Of a stretch of 64,000 nt of DNA, positions 46,000-54,922 are shown one piece after another (the stretch's first letter is position 1; each line of letters opens with the position of its first letter). Origin of the DNA: Cohaesibacter sp. ES.047. GTDB lineage: Bacteria; Pseudomonadota; Alphaproteobacteria; Rhizobiales; Cohaesibacteraceae. Where the stretch lies: positions 3,550,001-3,614,000 of the forward strand of contig NZ_LT907844.1 of NCBI RefSeq assembly GCF_900215505.1, read 5' to 3'. The notes under the pieces are model-generated. The model was not told where the DNA came from and did not search any database. It saw nothing but the letters and a program-made list of their open reading frames with translations. Made by a program: the position numbers and the translations under genes.

Positions 46000-46706
46000 G
46001 ACCGCACCTCACCGCGCCGTACCCGCTTTTCGATGCGCTCAAGGCCGACCGAAGACAGGAAGGTGAGCGCTAGATAGATCAGGCAGGCAATGGAGAAGAA
46101 CAGAAAGGCTTCTTTGGTATTCCGCGCCGCAAGACCGGTCTGACGCATGGTATCGGCAAGACCAATGACCGAGACAAGCGATGTTTCCTTGAGCATGATC
46201 AGCCACAGGTTGGAAAGGCCGGGAAGGGCCAGTTTGATCAACTGAGGTATGATTATAAGCCGCATGGTCTTGGGCCAGGATAACCCCAACGCAAAGGCCC
46301 CTTCATATTGTCCCTGATTGATCCCCTTGAAGGCTGACAGGAAGACCTCACTCGAATAGGAGGCAAAGACGAAGGATAGGGCGATCATGCCAGCGACAAA
46401 CGAATTCACTTCGACGTGGATCCCGAAGACCTTCTGGAACAGGAGATTTATGAGGATCTGACCGCCATAGTAGACGATGAACAAGGTGAGCAGTTCAGGC
46501 AGGCCCCGGAATATCGTTGTGAAGATCTTGGCACTGGCCTGTACGGTCTTTTCTTTGGCATTGATACCCAGAGCAAGGAAAAACCCCAGCACCAAGCCGA
46601 TTGGCAGGGTTGCAAGCCCCAAGAACACCGTGACAAGAACACCCGAAACAATTTCGTCGCCCCAACCATCTGGTCCATAGGACAACAAGGTGAGATAGTC
46701 TGTCAT
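45996..46706 (-). CDS. Polar amino-acid ABC transporter permease (HisQ/ArtQ type)
   Basis: The 236-residue permease starts 'MTDYLTLLSYGPDGWGDEIVSG', which fits family N termini. The earlier in-frame start at 46766 would lie inside the hairpin region and is unlikely. The EAA motif reads 'YEGAFALGLSWPKTMRLIII'. It overlaps the next permease by four bases. The terminator-like hairpin upstream suggests that permease levels are kept below those of the binding protein. Confidence 0.9.
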   Translation of the reverse strand: MTDYLTLLSYGPDGWGDEIVSGVLVTVFLGLATLPIGLVLGFFLALGINAKEKTVQASAKIFTTIFRGLPELLTLFIVYYGGQILINLLFQKVFGIHVEVNSFVAGMIALSFVFASYSSEVFLSAFKGINQGQYEGAFALGLSWPKTMRLIIIPQLIKLALPGLSNLWLIMLKETSLVSVIGLADTMRQTGLAARNTKEAFLFFSIACLIYLALTFLSSVGLERIEKRVRRGEVRS

Positions 46707-46728
46707 CAATACTGCGTACCTGTAAAAA

Positions 46729-46752
46729 GCCCGGCGGGTGATACCGCCGGGC
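46729..46752 (-). terminator. Partial terminator between binding protein and permease genes
   Basis: GCCCGGCGG (46729-46737) and CCGCCGGGC (46744-46752) form a 9-base stem followed on the minus strand by TTTTT. It lies 20 bases after the binding-protein stop. It probably attenuates transcription into the two permease genes. Confidence 0.82.
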
Positions 46753-46772
46753 ACTGTCTTCAACAAACTGTC

Positions 46773-47546
46773 TTATTCGCCGTAAACGTCGAATGTGAAG
46801 TATTTGTCGTTGATTTCCTTGTATTTGCCGTTTTCGCGGATGGCGGCGATGGCATCGGAAAATTTGTCAGCCAGCTCGGTTTCGCCCTTGCGAACAGCGA
46901 TGCCTGCGCCTTCGCCATGAATTTCCGGCACGATCGGGAAAGACCCGACCACTTTGCAGCAGGTGCCAGTATCGGAATTCACCCAATCGGACAGCAGCAC
47001 GATATCGTCAACAACACCGTCAAGACGACCGGATTCCAGATCGAGTTTATATTCGTCGGTGGTCGGATAGAGTTTCAGCTCGATGCCCGGCAATTTCTGT
47101 TCGGCGAAGTTGGAATGGGTGGTGGAAGACTGTGCACCGATAATTTTGCCTTCAAGCGCAGCAGGATCAGCACTCGTGATGTCGGAGTCCTTGAGAACAG
47201 CAAGACCGCCCGGGGTGTTGTAATACTTCTTGGAGAAGTCAACTTTCTTCAAGCGATCCGGGGTGATGGACATGGACGCGATCACGGCGTCAAATTTGCC
47301 GGCGATCAGGCCCGGGATCATGCCATCCCAATCCTGAATAACGAATTCACATTCGGCTTTCATTTCTTCGCACAGCGCATTGGCCATATCGATATCGAAG
47401 CCGACCAGTTTACCGTCGGATGTCAGTTCGTTGAACGGAGGGTAGGCACCCTCGGTCCCAATGAGGATTTTGTCAGCAGCTTGAGCGCCACCGGCTACCA
47501 TCATGACAGCAGCAGCAGTGAGCGCGAGTTTTTTCAGGAGACGCAT
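46773..47546 (-). CDS. Periplasmic substrate-binding protein of a polar amino-acid ABC transporter
   Basis: The 257-residue protein has a signal peptide (about residues 1-23, 'GGAQA-ADK') and a type II SBP fold. The family signature is 'EGAYPPFNELTSDGKLVGFD' (near 31-50). The 'WDGMIPGLIAGKFDAVIASM' segment that lines the ligand site follows. It resembles lysine/arginine/ornithine or histidine receptors. The operon continues with two permeases after a hairpin. Substrate identity is not resolved. Confidence 0.9.
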   Translation of the reverse strand: MRLLKKLALTAAAVMMVAGGAQAADKILIGTEGAYPPFNELTSDGKLVGFDIDMANALCEEMKAECEFVIQDWDGMIPGLIAGKFDAVIASMSITPDRLKKVDFSKKYYNTPGGLAVLKDSDITSADPAALEGKIIGAQSSTTHSNFAEQKLPGIELKLYPTTDEYKLDLESGRLDGVVDDIVLLSDWVNSDTGTCCKVVGSFPIVPEIHGEGAGIAVRKGETELADKFSDAIAAIRENGKYKEINDKYFTFDVYGE

Positions 47547-48003
47547 GCGATTTTCCCTTTAACATATTGCGTGGCGAGCCAATCACGGAACCCATTTCCG
47601 AAGACCGCTCTACAATATCAAGACCTGTTTTAGGTTTCTCTGGATTTGGCGGTGTTAAGCCGCGTGAAGGCATAATCCCATTATTTTAAGTCTTTTGACA
47701 ACAGACAATCCCGCATATTTGAGAATAGCAATCAATTTCGCCTAAAATCTAGCCTTCTCTGAAAGAAAAGCGCGTTTAGGCAAAGCTATGTGAAACCATA
47801 TGCGGTATTCTTGGGAAAAGTGATTGATGTGATTGCGGCGGCGTCGCCTCAGCTCACTTGAACCTGCCCGCTTTGCTTAGCAATTAGGCAGGTTCAAGTG
47901 GTACCTGCAAAGAATTTGCAGTGAATTGCCCTAGACCAATCGATCCAGTTTCATGCCAGCAAAGCTGACCACGAAGGGGGCTGATTGCTCACGCAAAGGC
48001 ACG
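47547..48003. other. Intergenic region with a strong inverted repeat
   Basis: This region carries the promoter for the binding-protein operon on the minus strand. The arms 47855-47868 (CACTTGAACCTGCC) and 47887-47900 (GGCAGGTTCAAGTG) are perfect 14-base complements around an 18-base spacer. It lies between the divergent start of the binding protein and the 3' end of mobB. It could terminate mobB transcription or bind a regulator. No gene is supported here. Confidence 0.55.
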
Positions 48004-48576
48004 TTAATGCGCGCCATCGGCGCGCGCCACCTCGAGGCCCATCTGTTCGACAATCATGTCAGCCATGCCTTTTACATCATCGATCTGGAAGCAATCGAGC
48101 CCCGCAGCATCCTCAAGCAATTCGGGCTGGTCACTGGCAACAGCGACGATCCTGTTGTCGTCAGGCGCAATGGGGGTGGTGTGCTTGGCGTCAGCACGCC
48201 GCACTTCAATCTTTGGAAAAGGCTCTGTCTTGTAGCCTTCAACAAGAACCAGATCACAAGGGGCAAGGCGAGGTAGAATCTCACCTAGGCTCGTCTCTTC
48301 ATCATCGCGCGCTTCATGCATGATCGCCCAGCGCTTGCCTGCCGCGACCAACGCCACTTCGCCCGAACCGGCCTCACGATGCCGATAGCTGTCGGTGCCT
48401 TCCTTGTCGATGTCGCAATTGTGGTGCGCATGCTTAACCGAGGAAATGCGATAGCCGCGCGCTGTTAGCTCGGCAATGAGGCGGGTGGCGAGTGTCGTCT
48501 TGCCGGAGTTCTTCCAGCCCGTTACGCCGAAGACCCGATGTCCATACCAGCGAAAATCTTGAAAGGATTTGTCCAT
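48004..48576 (-). CDS. mobB: Molybdopterin-guanine dinucleotide biosynthesis adapter protein
   Basis: The 190-residue P-loop protein has 'GVTGWKNSGKTTLATRL' (near residue 18) and 'SSVKHAHHNCDIDKEGTDSY' downstream, as MobB proteins do. It assists MobA in attaching GMP to molybdopterin. It lies 47 bases downstream of mobA on the same strand. The length and motifs are normal. Confidence 0.92.
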   Translation of the reverse strand: MDKSFQDFRWYGHRVFGVTGWKNSGKTTLATRLIAELTARGYRISSVKHAHHNCDIDKEGTDSYRHREAGSGEVALVAAGKRWAIMHEARDDEETSLGEILPRLAPCDLVLVEGYKTEPFPKIEVRRADAKHTTPIAPDDNRIVAVASDQPELLEDAAGLDCFQIDDVKGMADMIVEQMGLEVARADGAH

Positions 48577-48623
48577 AACGTGTTTGGCTTTTCTATCTTG
48601 TTTGTGTTCTTGATACAGTCTGT

Positions 48624-49364
48624 CTACGCGCTTTGCTCGGCAAGTCCGGCTGCAATGGCTTCGGCAACTTCGATATCATCGGGGCTGTTGAGGTTGAAGA
48701 AGGGATCGATCTCCAAGCCGTCAATCATCATGCCCTGAAACACTGCACAGCTGTTGATGTGCTGAGCGGCAAAAGCCCGCAGTTTACGGTCGCCCGCATT
48801 CAAATAGCGCTCTATGTCATCGGCCAGAGCCACCGGCCAGAGTGCAAATGTGGGATGGATCTGATCGCCGGATTGGGCCAGAGTGATCGCAGGGCCGGGG
48901 CCTCCCATGGCCATGATCAGCCGGTCCACCAGGTCGTGCGGGAAAAAGGGTGTGTCTGCCGCAGTGCTGATGACCCAGAGGACATGAGCGGCGTTGACCT
49001 CGGCCCAGCGCATCGCGGCCAGAATTCCCGCCAGTGGACCCAAATGACCGGATATGCCATCCGCGAGAACGGGGTGTGCGGTTCCAAAGCGTGAGAGATC
49101 ATCGTTGCCGCTGATCACGATCCCGCCGACTTGCGGGGAGAGGCGACTGACCACGCGAGACAACAGGGTTTCACCGGCAATTTCGAGGAGTGGCTTGTCG
49201 ATACCGTTCATGCGGCGTGATTGCCCGCCAGCCAGGACAACCCCGAGCGTTCTGTGCGCCCAGCGATTGGACGCACCTTCAGGGGTCTCGCCCTCCATCA
49301 GCCGTGCCGCGTAATCAACGGCGAGAGAATCCAGTCGTTGGAGGTCTTCAGGACTTGGTTTCAT
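48624..49364 (-). CDS. mobA: Molybdenum cofactor guanylyltransferase
   Basis: The 246-residue protein forms molybdopterin guanine dinucleotide. The nucleotidyltransferase signature 'GVVLAGGQSRRMNGIDKPLL' begins near residue 40, which leaves an N-terminal extension of about 38 residues ('MKPSPEDLQRLDSLAVDYAA'). MobA usually starts close to this signature. The extension is in frame and starts with an ATG and GAAAGGCT upstream. A still longer in-frame start exists at 49421. Further motifs are 'VISTAADTPFFP' and 'ALWPVAL'. Confidence 0.9.
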   Translation of the reverse strand: MKPSPEDLQRLDSLAVDYAARLMEGETPEGASNRWAHRTLGVVLAGGQSRRMNGIDKPLLEIAGETLLSRVVSRLSPQVGGIVISGNDDLSRFGTAHPVLADGISGHLGPLAGILAAMRWAEVNAAHVLWVISTAADTPFFPHDLVDRLIMAMGGPGPAITLAQSGDQIHPTFALWPVALADDIERYLNAGDRKLRAFAAQHINSCAVFQGMMIDGLEIDPFFNLNSPDDIEVAEAIAAGLAEQSA

Positions 49365-49577
49365 GGTAGCCTTTCGAAGGGAACTGTGCGGGCCTTGGTG
49401 GAGGACACAAATCCGTCCCAACCCCTTGACGCGGGGCCCGGAAAGTTCCAGCTATGAAAGATAGAAACCGGTTTTTCAAGGCCTGGCTGCAGCTTCGCGC
49501 GCGAATAGCCGAAAATGTCACCATCATCTCCGGATAACCGCCGGATCGTCCACACCACAAAGTGAGGTCAGCCCCCC

Positions 49578-50762
49578 GTGTTCTGGAACAGCAAGAGTGA
49601 TCGCAAAGTGAGCAAGCCCCTAACCAAAGAAGTCATTCAGCAACAACTTCAGACCATCACCTTGCCCGGCAGTCAGGGCGATATCGTCTCGGCTGGCATG
49701 GTGTCGGATATTTTCATCAAGGACGGGTCGGTCATGTTCTCCCTATCCGTGGCGGCCGAAAAGGCCGATGACATGGAACCTGTGCGCAAACAGGCCGAGG
49801 ATCTGGTCAAGTCTCTGGATGGGGTTGAAAAGGTCATGGTGGCCCTCACGGCAGAACGGGCGCCCGGCTCTAGTACCGGTGCGGCTAAACCGGCACCGTC
49901 GGCTGCTGCGCAGCGCCCTGCGCGACCACAGCAAGGCGGCGGTCCTGCCAAACTCGAAGTCAAGGGTGTGAAGGACATCGTTGCCGTCTACTCGGCCAAG
50001 GGCGGCGTCGGCAAGTCGACCACAGCCGTCAATCTGGCGCTGGCCATGCAGGCCAACGGCCTCAAGGTCGGCATCCTTGATGCGGATATCTATGGTCCGT
50101 CCATTCCGCGCCTTCTCGGTATCACCGAAAAGCCCGAAACCTATCCCGGCACGCGGATCCTCAAGCCGCTCAAGGCTCATGGTCTTGTGGCCATGTCCAT
50201 AGGCCTTCTTGTCGAGGAAGACACCCCCATGGTCTGGCGTGGTCCGATGGTGGTCTCGGCGCTCACCCAGATGTTGCGAGATGTCGCATGGGATATGGAA
50301 GGGGAGCTCGATGTTCTTGTCGTCGACATGCCACCGGGGACCGGAGACATTCAACTCACCATGGCCCAGCAGGTGCCTTTGTCGGGCGCGGTCATCATTT
50401 CGACACCGCAGGATCTGGCGCTCATTGATGCGCGCAAGGGCATCGCGATGTTCCGCAAGGTGAGCATTCCCATCCTCGGCCTTGTCGAGAACATGAGCTA
50501 CTTCCTCTGCCCGGATTGCGGCTCCAAGCATGACATTTTCGGCCACGGTGGCGCGCACGCAACGGCCAGCGATATCGACGTGCCATTTTTGGGTGAAATC
50601 CCGTTGCACATGGAGATCAGAGAACGCTCAGACGATGGTCAACCGATTGTCGCCATCGAACCCGAGGGCGAGTTCGGCACGATCTATCGCGCCATCGCAA
50701 CGACAGTCGCGCAATCACTCGAGGGCGCGGTCAAAGCAGCGCCAAAGATCGTTATTGAGTAA
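49578..50762 (+). CDS. mrp: Mrp/ApbC-family P-loop ATPase, iron-sulfur carrier
   Basis: The 394-residue protein delivers iron-sulfur clusters. It has an N-terminal DUF59/MIP18-like domain (residues 15-95), a Pro/Ala-rich linker (95-125) and a Mrp/Nbp35 domain with the deviant Walker A 'KGGVGKSTTAVNLA' (141-154). The 'DMPPGTGDIQLTM' motif and the cluster-binding CxxC 'LCPDCGSKHDIFGHGG' follow. The ATG at 49578 appears to be GTG-adjacent (CCGTGTTC); the given frame starts 'MFWNSKSDRK'. It is convergent with the MFS gene. Confidence 0.92.
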   Translation: MFWNSKSDRKVSKPLTKEVIQQQLQTITLPGSQGDIVSAGMVSDIFIKDGSVMFSLSVAAEKADDMEPVRKQAEDLVKSLDGVEKVMVALTAERAPGSSTGAAKPAPSAAAQRPARPQQGGGPAKLEVKGVKDIVAVYSAKGGVGKSTTAVNLALAMQANGLKVGILDADIYGPSIPRLLGITEKPETYPGTRILKPLKAHGLVAMSIGLLVEEDTPMVWRGPMVVSALTQMLRDVAWDMEGELDVLVVDMPPGTGDIQLTMAQQVPLSGAVIISTPQDLALIDARKGIAMFRKVSIPILGLVENMSYFLCPDCGSKHDIFGHGGAHATASDIDVPFLGEIPLHMEIRERSDDGQPIVAIEPEGEFGTIYRAIATTVAQSLEGAVKAAPKIVIE

Positions 50763-50785
50763 AGTCGTTTCTGTGTCGCGCCAGT

Positions 50786-51994
50786 TTAATCGACTGAGCG
50801 CGGCACAAGCAGCGAAAAGCCTACCGCGACAACCGCCGAAGCCGTCATCAACAAGGCCATGGGCAACAGGCTGTCGCTGAGCAGAAACGCGACAAAATAG
50901 CTGAAGGCCGCGTTAATGCCCATCATGATGCAACCCGACAGGCCCGACGCACTGCCCGCAAGGCGAGGGTTGACGCTGACCACCCCTGCAATACAGCTGG
51001 GAAACACCAGCCCATTGCCTAAGCCGACAAAGAACATGGCGCCAAAGAGCATGGGCGCGTTCTCGATGCCAATCAGGCTGAGCAGAACAATCGCGAAGCA
51101 AAAAATGGCTGTGAGCAGGCTGCCCAGCAGAATCATGCGAAAAAGCCCCGCGCGAGAAGCGAAGCGGCCCGAAATGTAGTTCCCAACAGCATAGCCGATC
51201 GCAACCAGCATGAAGAACAGACCGTACTGGGTTTTCGACAGGCCGAAAATGTGATCCCCGACATAGGGTGCACCGCCCACAAAGGCAAAGAAGGTGGCAC
51301 CGACGAACGAGATGGTCATGGTGTAGATCCAGAACGTCCGCATTGTGACCAGTTCGCGAACGTCGCGGCCAAAGGCCCCCAACGAGCTGGCAGACCCACG
51401 GTTCACGTTTGTCTCAGGCAAGGTGTACCAACTGGCAACGAGCACAATCGCGGTGATGACAGAAGAGAAGACGAAACCGGCGCGCCAGTTGAAGAAGTCA
51501 TCAAGCATACCGCCGATCGTCGGAGCAACCATTGGTGCCATCGCCATGCCCATCGTGACATAGCCCAGCATGCTTGCCGCGTCTTTCGGTTCGTGCAGGT
51601 CGCGCACAATGGCGCGTCCCAACACAAGCCCTGCCGCCCCGCCTGCGATCTGGATGATCCGTCCGATAATCAGCCCCTCTATACTGCCCGCTACAGCGCA
51701 GTAAACCGAGGCTATGAGCGCAAAGACAAGGCCGGTGAGAAGCACCGGGCGCCGCCCGAACTGATCCGACATCGGACCCACGACAATCTGAATGAGGGCC
51801 GTGCCGACCAAGCCAAGCGAAAGGGTCAACTGGACAATCGAGGCCGGCGCCGCGAACGTATCCTGCACGCTGGGCATCGAGGGGACATAGATGTTGAGCG
51901 CGAGCGGGTTGATCGCCGTCACGGCAACCAGAATCGCAAGAGAAGGACTGAGCGCGCCGGACGGGGCTGGCGGGCGGTCAACTGCGGTGGTCAT
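50786..51994 (-). CDS. Bcr/CflA-family multidrug MFS exporter
   Basis: The 402-residue protein has twelve hydrophobic segments. The Bcr/CflA signature 'GPMSDQFGRRPVLLTGLVFA' follows 'LTLSLGLVGTALIQIVV' near residue 60, and 'LGRAIVRDLHEPKDAASMLG' lies near 125. The ATG at 51994 begins 'MTTAVDRPP'; the earlier start at 52063 adds a tail unlike the family. Related proteins export drugs or small molecules. It overlaps nothing and converges with mrp. Confidence 0.87.
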   Translation of the reverse strand: MTTAVDRPPAPSGALSPSLAILVAVTAINPLALNIYVPSMPSVQDTFAAPASIVQLTLSLGLVGTALIQIVVGPMSDQFGRRPVLLTGLVFALIASVYCAVAGSIEGLIIGRIIQIAGGAAGLVLGRAIVRDLHEPKDAASMLGYVTMGMAMAPMVAPTIGGMLDDFFNWRAGFVFSSVITAIVLVASWYTLPETNVNRGSASSLGAFGRDVRELVTMRTFWIYTMTISFVGATFFAFVGGAPYVGDHIFGLSKTQYGLFFMLVAIGYAVGNYISGRFASRAGLFRMILLGSLLTAIFCFAIVLLSLIGIENAPMLFGAMFFVGLGNGLVFPSCIAGVVSVNPRLAGSASGLSGCIMMGINAAFSYFVAFLLSDSLLPMALLMTASAVVAVGFSLLVPRSVD

Positions 51995-52122
51995 TTGGTG
52001 TCTCCAGGGTGCAACCGGGCGGTCGCGCGGAATGAGGCAGACGGCAACAATCCAGCGAGACATGCATCAAATCAATGCGCAGAGTCCCTGCGGTGGAGTG
52101 TCGCCATGGTTGCCTATCGCTA

Positions 52123-53088
52123 TCAGACCGGTCCGTGGGATGCCAGTATTTCTTGCTCCCGCCGCTTGATCTTTTGAATCTGACGTTCGCGGTACATGGT
52201 ATAAATACCAGCTGACAGGATGAGAATGATACCGAGCCATGTGAGCGCATCGGGAATGTGGCCCCAGATCATATAGCCATAGAACAGCGATATCGGCATC
52301 GAAATATATCGGAAGGACGAAACCACAGAGACTTCTCCGTGGGTCATGGCGATGACCACGAGAAACTGACCAAGGGTGAGGAAGATCGCCGCTGCTGAAA
52401 GAACAATCAAGGGGGAAGTCCCCACAGGCACCCAACCTTCGCTCGTCCCCAGAACGGCACCAGCCAGACAGGAAAAGGTCATGGTCGTCATCGTTACGAC
52501 CCAAAGGGAAGAGCCGCTGGGGATCTTGCGCGCAATCAGATCGCGCGTCGAAGCAGCCGCGACAGCACCCAGCACGAACAGGGAATAGAAGTTGAAGCCC
52601 TCAAGTCCCGGTCGGACGATGGCAAGCACACCGAGCATGCCGACAAGGACTGAGGTCCAGCGCCGGATGCCGACCGTTTCACCCAGAAAGATCGCTGCCG
52701 AGGCAGTTGTAACCAGCGGAATGGTCAGAAGAAGCGCAGATACGTTGGGCAAGGGCAGCCTTTGCAGCGCGATCATGAACAGGATCCCGCTGATTGCCTC
52801 TGCAAAAGCCCTGAGTAGAACGATCGGGTTCTTCGCGTCCCGAAACCTGCGCCAGGCACCCGTGAAAGCCAGAATAAGCAAAATCACAAGAACGGCAATG
52901 AATCCACGAATGAAGATCACCTGTCCCGGCGGCAGGTCCGATCCCCCAAACTTGGACAGAGTGTCATTAGTAACAAAGCAGAACATCGTCATCTGCATCA
53001 TGACGATGCCGTAGATGTTGCCCTTGTCGATGCGAGGGTGATTGGTGGTCGTGCGCCCGGATTCCGATCCTTGCGGAGCAGTTGTCAT
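52123..53088 (-). CDS. EamA/DMT-family transporter
   Basis: The 321-residue protein has ten helices in two EamA repeats. The first begins 'GIVMMQMTMFCFVTNDTLSK' near residue 28. Repeat 2 begins near residue 170 ('NFYSLFVLGAVAAASTRDLI'). The N terminus is hydrophilic and the C terminus basic and coiled-coil-like ('MYRERQIQKIKRREQEI'). It resembles S-adenosylmethionine or metabolite exporters of the DMT superfamily. The substrate is unknown. Confidence 0.82.
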   Translation of the reverse strand: MTTAPQGSESGRTTTNHPRIDKGNIYGIVMMQMTMFCFVTNDTLSKFGGSDLPPGQVIFIRGFIAVLVILLILAFTGAWRRFRDAKNPIVLLRAFAEAISGILFMIALQRLPLPNVSALLLTIPLVTTASAAIFLGETVGIRRWTSVLVGMLGVLAIVRPGLEGFNFYSLFVLGAVAAASTRDLIARKIPSGSSLWVVTMTTMTFSCLAGAVLGTSEGWVPVGTSPLIVLSAAAIFLTLGQFLVVIAMTHGEVSVVSSFRYISMPISLFYGYMIWGHIPDALTWLGIILILSAGIYTMYRERQIQKIKRREQEILASHGPV

Positions 53089-53150
53089 TCGATTGACCTT
53101 GAAATTAGGAAGACCGGCTGATTGTACGGGGCACGGGAGAAAGCCTTATC

Positions 53151-54176
53151 TCACCCGCCGGTTACAGACATATGCCTGCCAATAGACGGACGATTGTTCT
53201 CTCTGTCAATGACAAAGTCGTGCCCGAGGGGCTTTCTGGCGATGGCACCACGGATTTCCTGAACCAACAGATCGTTGCTTTCAGAGGCCCGCAATGGCGC
53301 GCGCAAATCCACCGCATCTTCCTGTCCAAGGCACATGTAGAGCGTTCCGGTACAAGTGATCCGCACCCGATTGCAGCTTTCACAGAAATTGTGCGTCAGG
53401 GGCGTGATGAAGCCGATCCGCCCACCTGTCTCTGCAATCTGCATATAGGTGGCAGGGCCACCGGTCTTGTGGCGGGAAGGAGAAAGCGTCCAGCTTTGCG
53501 CGAGCTGCTGTTTGACCTGATCAAGGGGCAGATAAAGATCGAGGCGATCATGGTCAATTTCGCCGAGCGGCATGGTTTCGATGATCGTCAGGTCCATTCC
53601 GCGGGCATGACAGAACCGGATCATGTCGTCAAACTCGTCATCATTGACGCCTTTGAGCGCCACCATGTTGAGCTTCAATTTGATTCCGGCGGCGAGTGCT
53701 GCCTCGATCCCCTCCATGACGGACCCGAATTTGCCCCAACGGGTGATGGAATGAAAACGATCTTCCCGCAGACTGTCGAGCGAGAGATTGATGCGCTTGA
53801 CACCCATGGCAGCCAGCTCCGGCGCCATGCGTTTGAGTTGTGATCCATTCGTGGTCAAGGTCAACTCATCAAGAGCACCGCTGTCCAAGTGTCGGGAAAG
53901 GGACGATATCAGCGTCAGGATGCCCTTGCGCACCAAAGGCTCGCCACCAGTCAGACGCAAACGGCGAACACCCTGATCAACAAAGGCGGAGCAAAGCCGA
54001 TCCAGCTCTTCAAGGCTGAGAATGTCCTTTTTGGGCAGAAAATGCATATTCTCTGCCATGCAGTAGAAGCAGCGAAAATCGCACCGGTCCGTGACGGACA
54101 CCCTGACATAGTCGATCTGGCGACCAAAGGGATCAATCAACGTAGGGGTGCCTTGCGTCTCGGCTTCAAATTGCAT
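53151..54176 (-). CDS. moaA: GTP 3',8-cyclase (molybdenum cofactor biosynthesis protein A)
   Basis: The 341-residue radical SAM enzyme starts the molybdenum cofactor pathway from GTP. The N-terminal cluster motif is C-x3-C-x2-C (Cys32, 36 and 39 in 'CDFRCFYCM'). The second cluster is bound by '[14 protein letters not shown]' and a later Cys. The protein ends in Gly-Gly ('SVTGG'), required for activity. The ATG at 54176 follows AAGGAAATAAGC; a longer start at 54245 is less likely. It is separated from mobAB by about 4 kb. Confidence 0.94.
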   Translation of the reverse strand: MQFEAETQGTPTLIDPFGRQIDYVRVSVTDRCDFRCFYCMAENMHFLPKKDILSLEELDRLCSAFVDQGVRRLRLTGGEPLVRKGILTLISSLSRHLDSGALDELTLTTNGSQLKRMAPELAAMGVKRINLSLDSLREDRFHSITRWGKFGSVMEGIEAALAAGIKLKLNMVALKGVNDDEFDDMIRFCHARGMDLTIIETMPLGEIDHDRLDLYLPLDQVKQQLAQSWTLSPSRHKTGGPATYMQIAETGGRIGFITPLTHNFCESCNRVRITCTGTLYMCLGQEDAVDLRAPLRASESNDLLVQEIRGAIARKPLGHDFVIDRENNRPSIGRHMSVTGG

Positions 54177-54452
54177 GCTTATTTCCTTCTGTCTTCCTTG
54201 TCTTTCTGAAGGGGCGATTATAGGCACCATGATCAGGAGGACCACTCACTTTTCTGTGCTGCCAACAGATTCGATGCAGCAGCAGGGGCATGGCTCGTCA
54301 ATACTACGCATCAGGGTCTGGAATTTGACCTTTTGCCATCACACGTCTAGGTGTCAGTGAGTGACAGACGCGCTCAACACCGTGCAAGCCTGTCAAATTG
54401 ATGCTCAGTTTGCACGCTAGACTGCCCAACCGATCAACCTTGATGGGATATT

Positions 54453-54812
54453 GTGATGACTGCTCCATGGCCGACGGAAATCAGACTAAAACAGGACAAG
54501 AAAACCCTGTCCGTCACCTTCGACAACGACGAAACCTATGACTTTGCCGCCGAATTCCTCCGCGTCACTTCCCCTAGCGCTGAAGTGCAGGGCCATGGTG
54601 CGGACCAGAAGAAGACCATAGCCAGCAAGAAGGATGTGGAGATCATGAAGATCGATCCGATCGGAAACTATGCTGTTCGCCTGTTCTTCACCGATCTTCA
54701 CGATAGCGGCTATTTCACCTGGGATTATTTTCTGAAATCCGGCAGAGACATGGAAGCTATCTGGCAGGGTTATCTCGACGATTTGGAAACCAAGGGGCTT
54801 TCACGGGACTAA
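54453..54812 (+). CDS. DUF971 family protein (gamma-butyrobetaine hydroxylase-like N-terminal domain)
   Basis: The 119-residue protein is a single DUF971 domain with 'WPTEIRLKQDKKTLSVTFDN' and 'YAVRLFFTDLHDSGYFTWDY', typical of the family. Such stand-alone proteins are common in alphaproteobacteria and are thought to be linked to iron-sulfur or assembly factors. The function is not known. The ATG at 54453 has a weak ribosome binding site. It is convergent with the L,D-transpeptidase gene and shares a bidirectional terminator. Confidence 0.82.
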   Translation: MMTAPWPTEIRLKQDKKTLSVTFDNDETYDFAAEFLRVTSPSAEVQGHGADQKKTIASKKDVEIMKIDPIGNYAVRLFFTDLHDSGYFTWDYFLKSGRDMEAIWQGYLDDLETKGLSRD

Positions 54813-54870
54813 ATCCAACGATCGCGGCCGGATAAACGCTGACAGAGCCCTCTGTCGATTGAGACGAAAA

Positions 54871-54896
54871 AAAGCCGGCCCATGAGGACCGGCTTT
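54871..54896. terminator. Bidirectional terminator between DUF971 and the transpeptidase gene
   Basis: AAAGCCGG (54871-54878) and CCGGCTTT (54889-54896) pair with an A run on one side and a T run on the other. It lies between two convergent genes and can serve both. Confidence 0.85.
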
Positions 54897-54922
54897 TTCA
54901 TTATTGACCGAAGACCAAAAGG

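Noticed and set aside
46416-47633. A 405-codon open frame antisense to the amino-acid binding protein and permease
   Set aside because: The opposite strand has clear family proteins, a terminator and a signal peptide.
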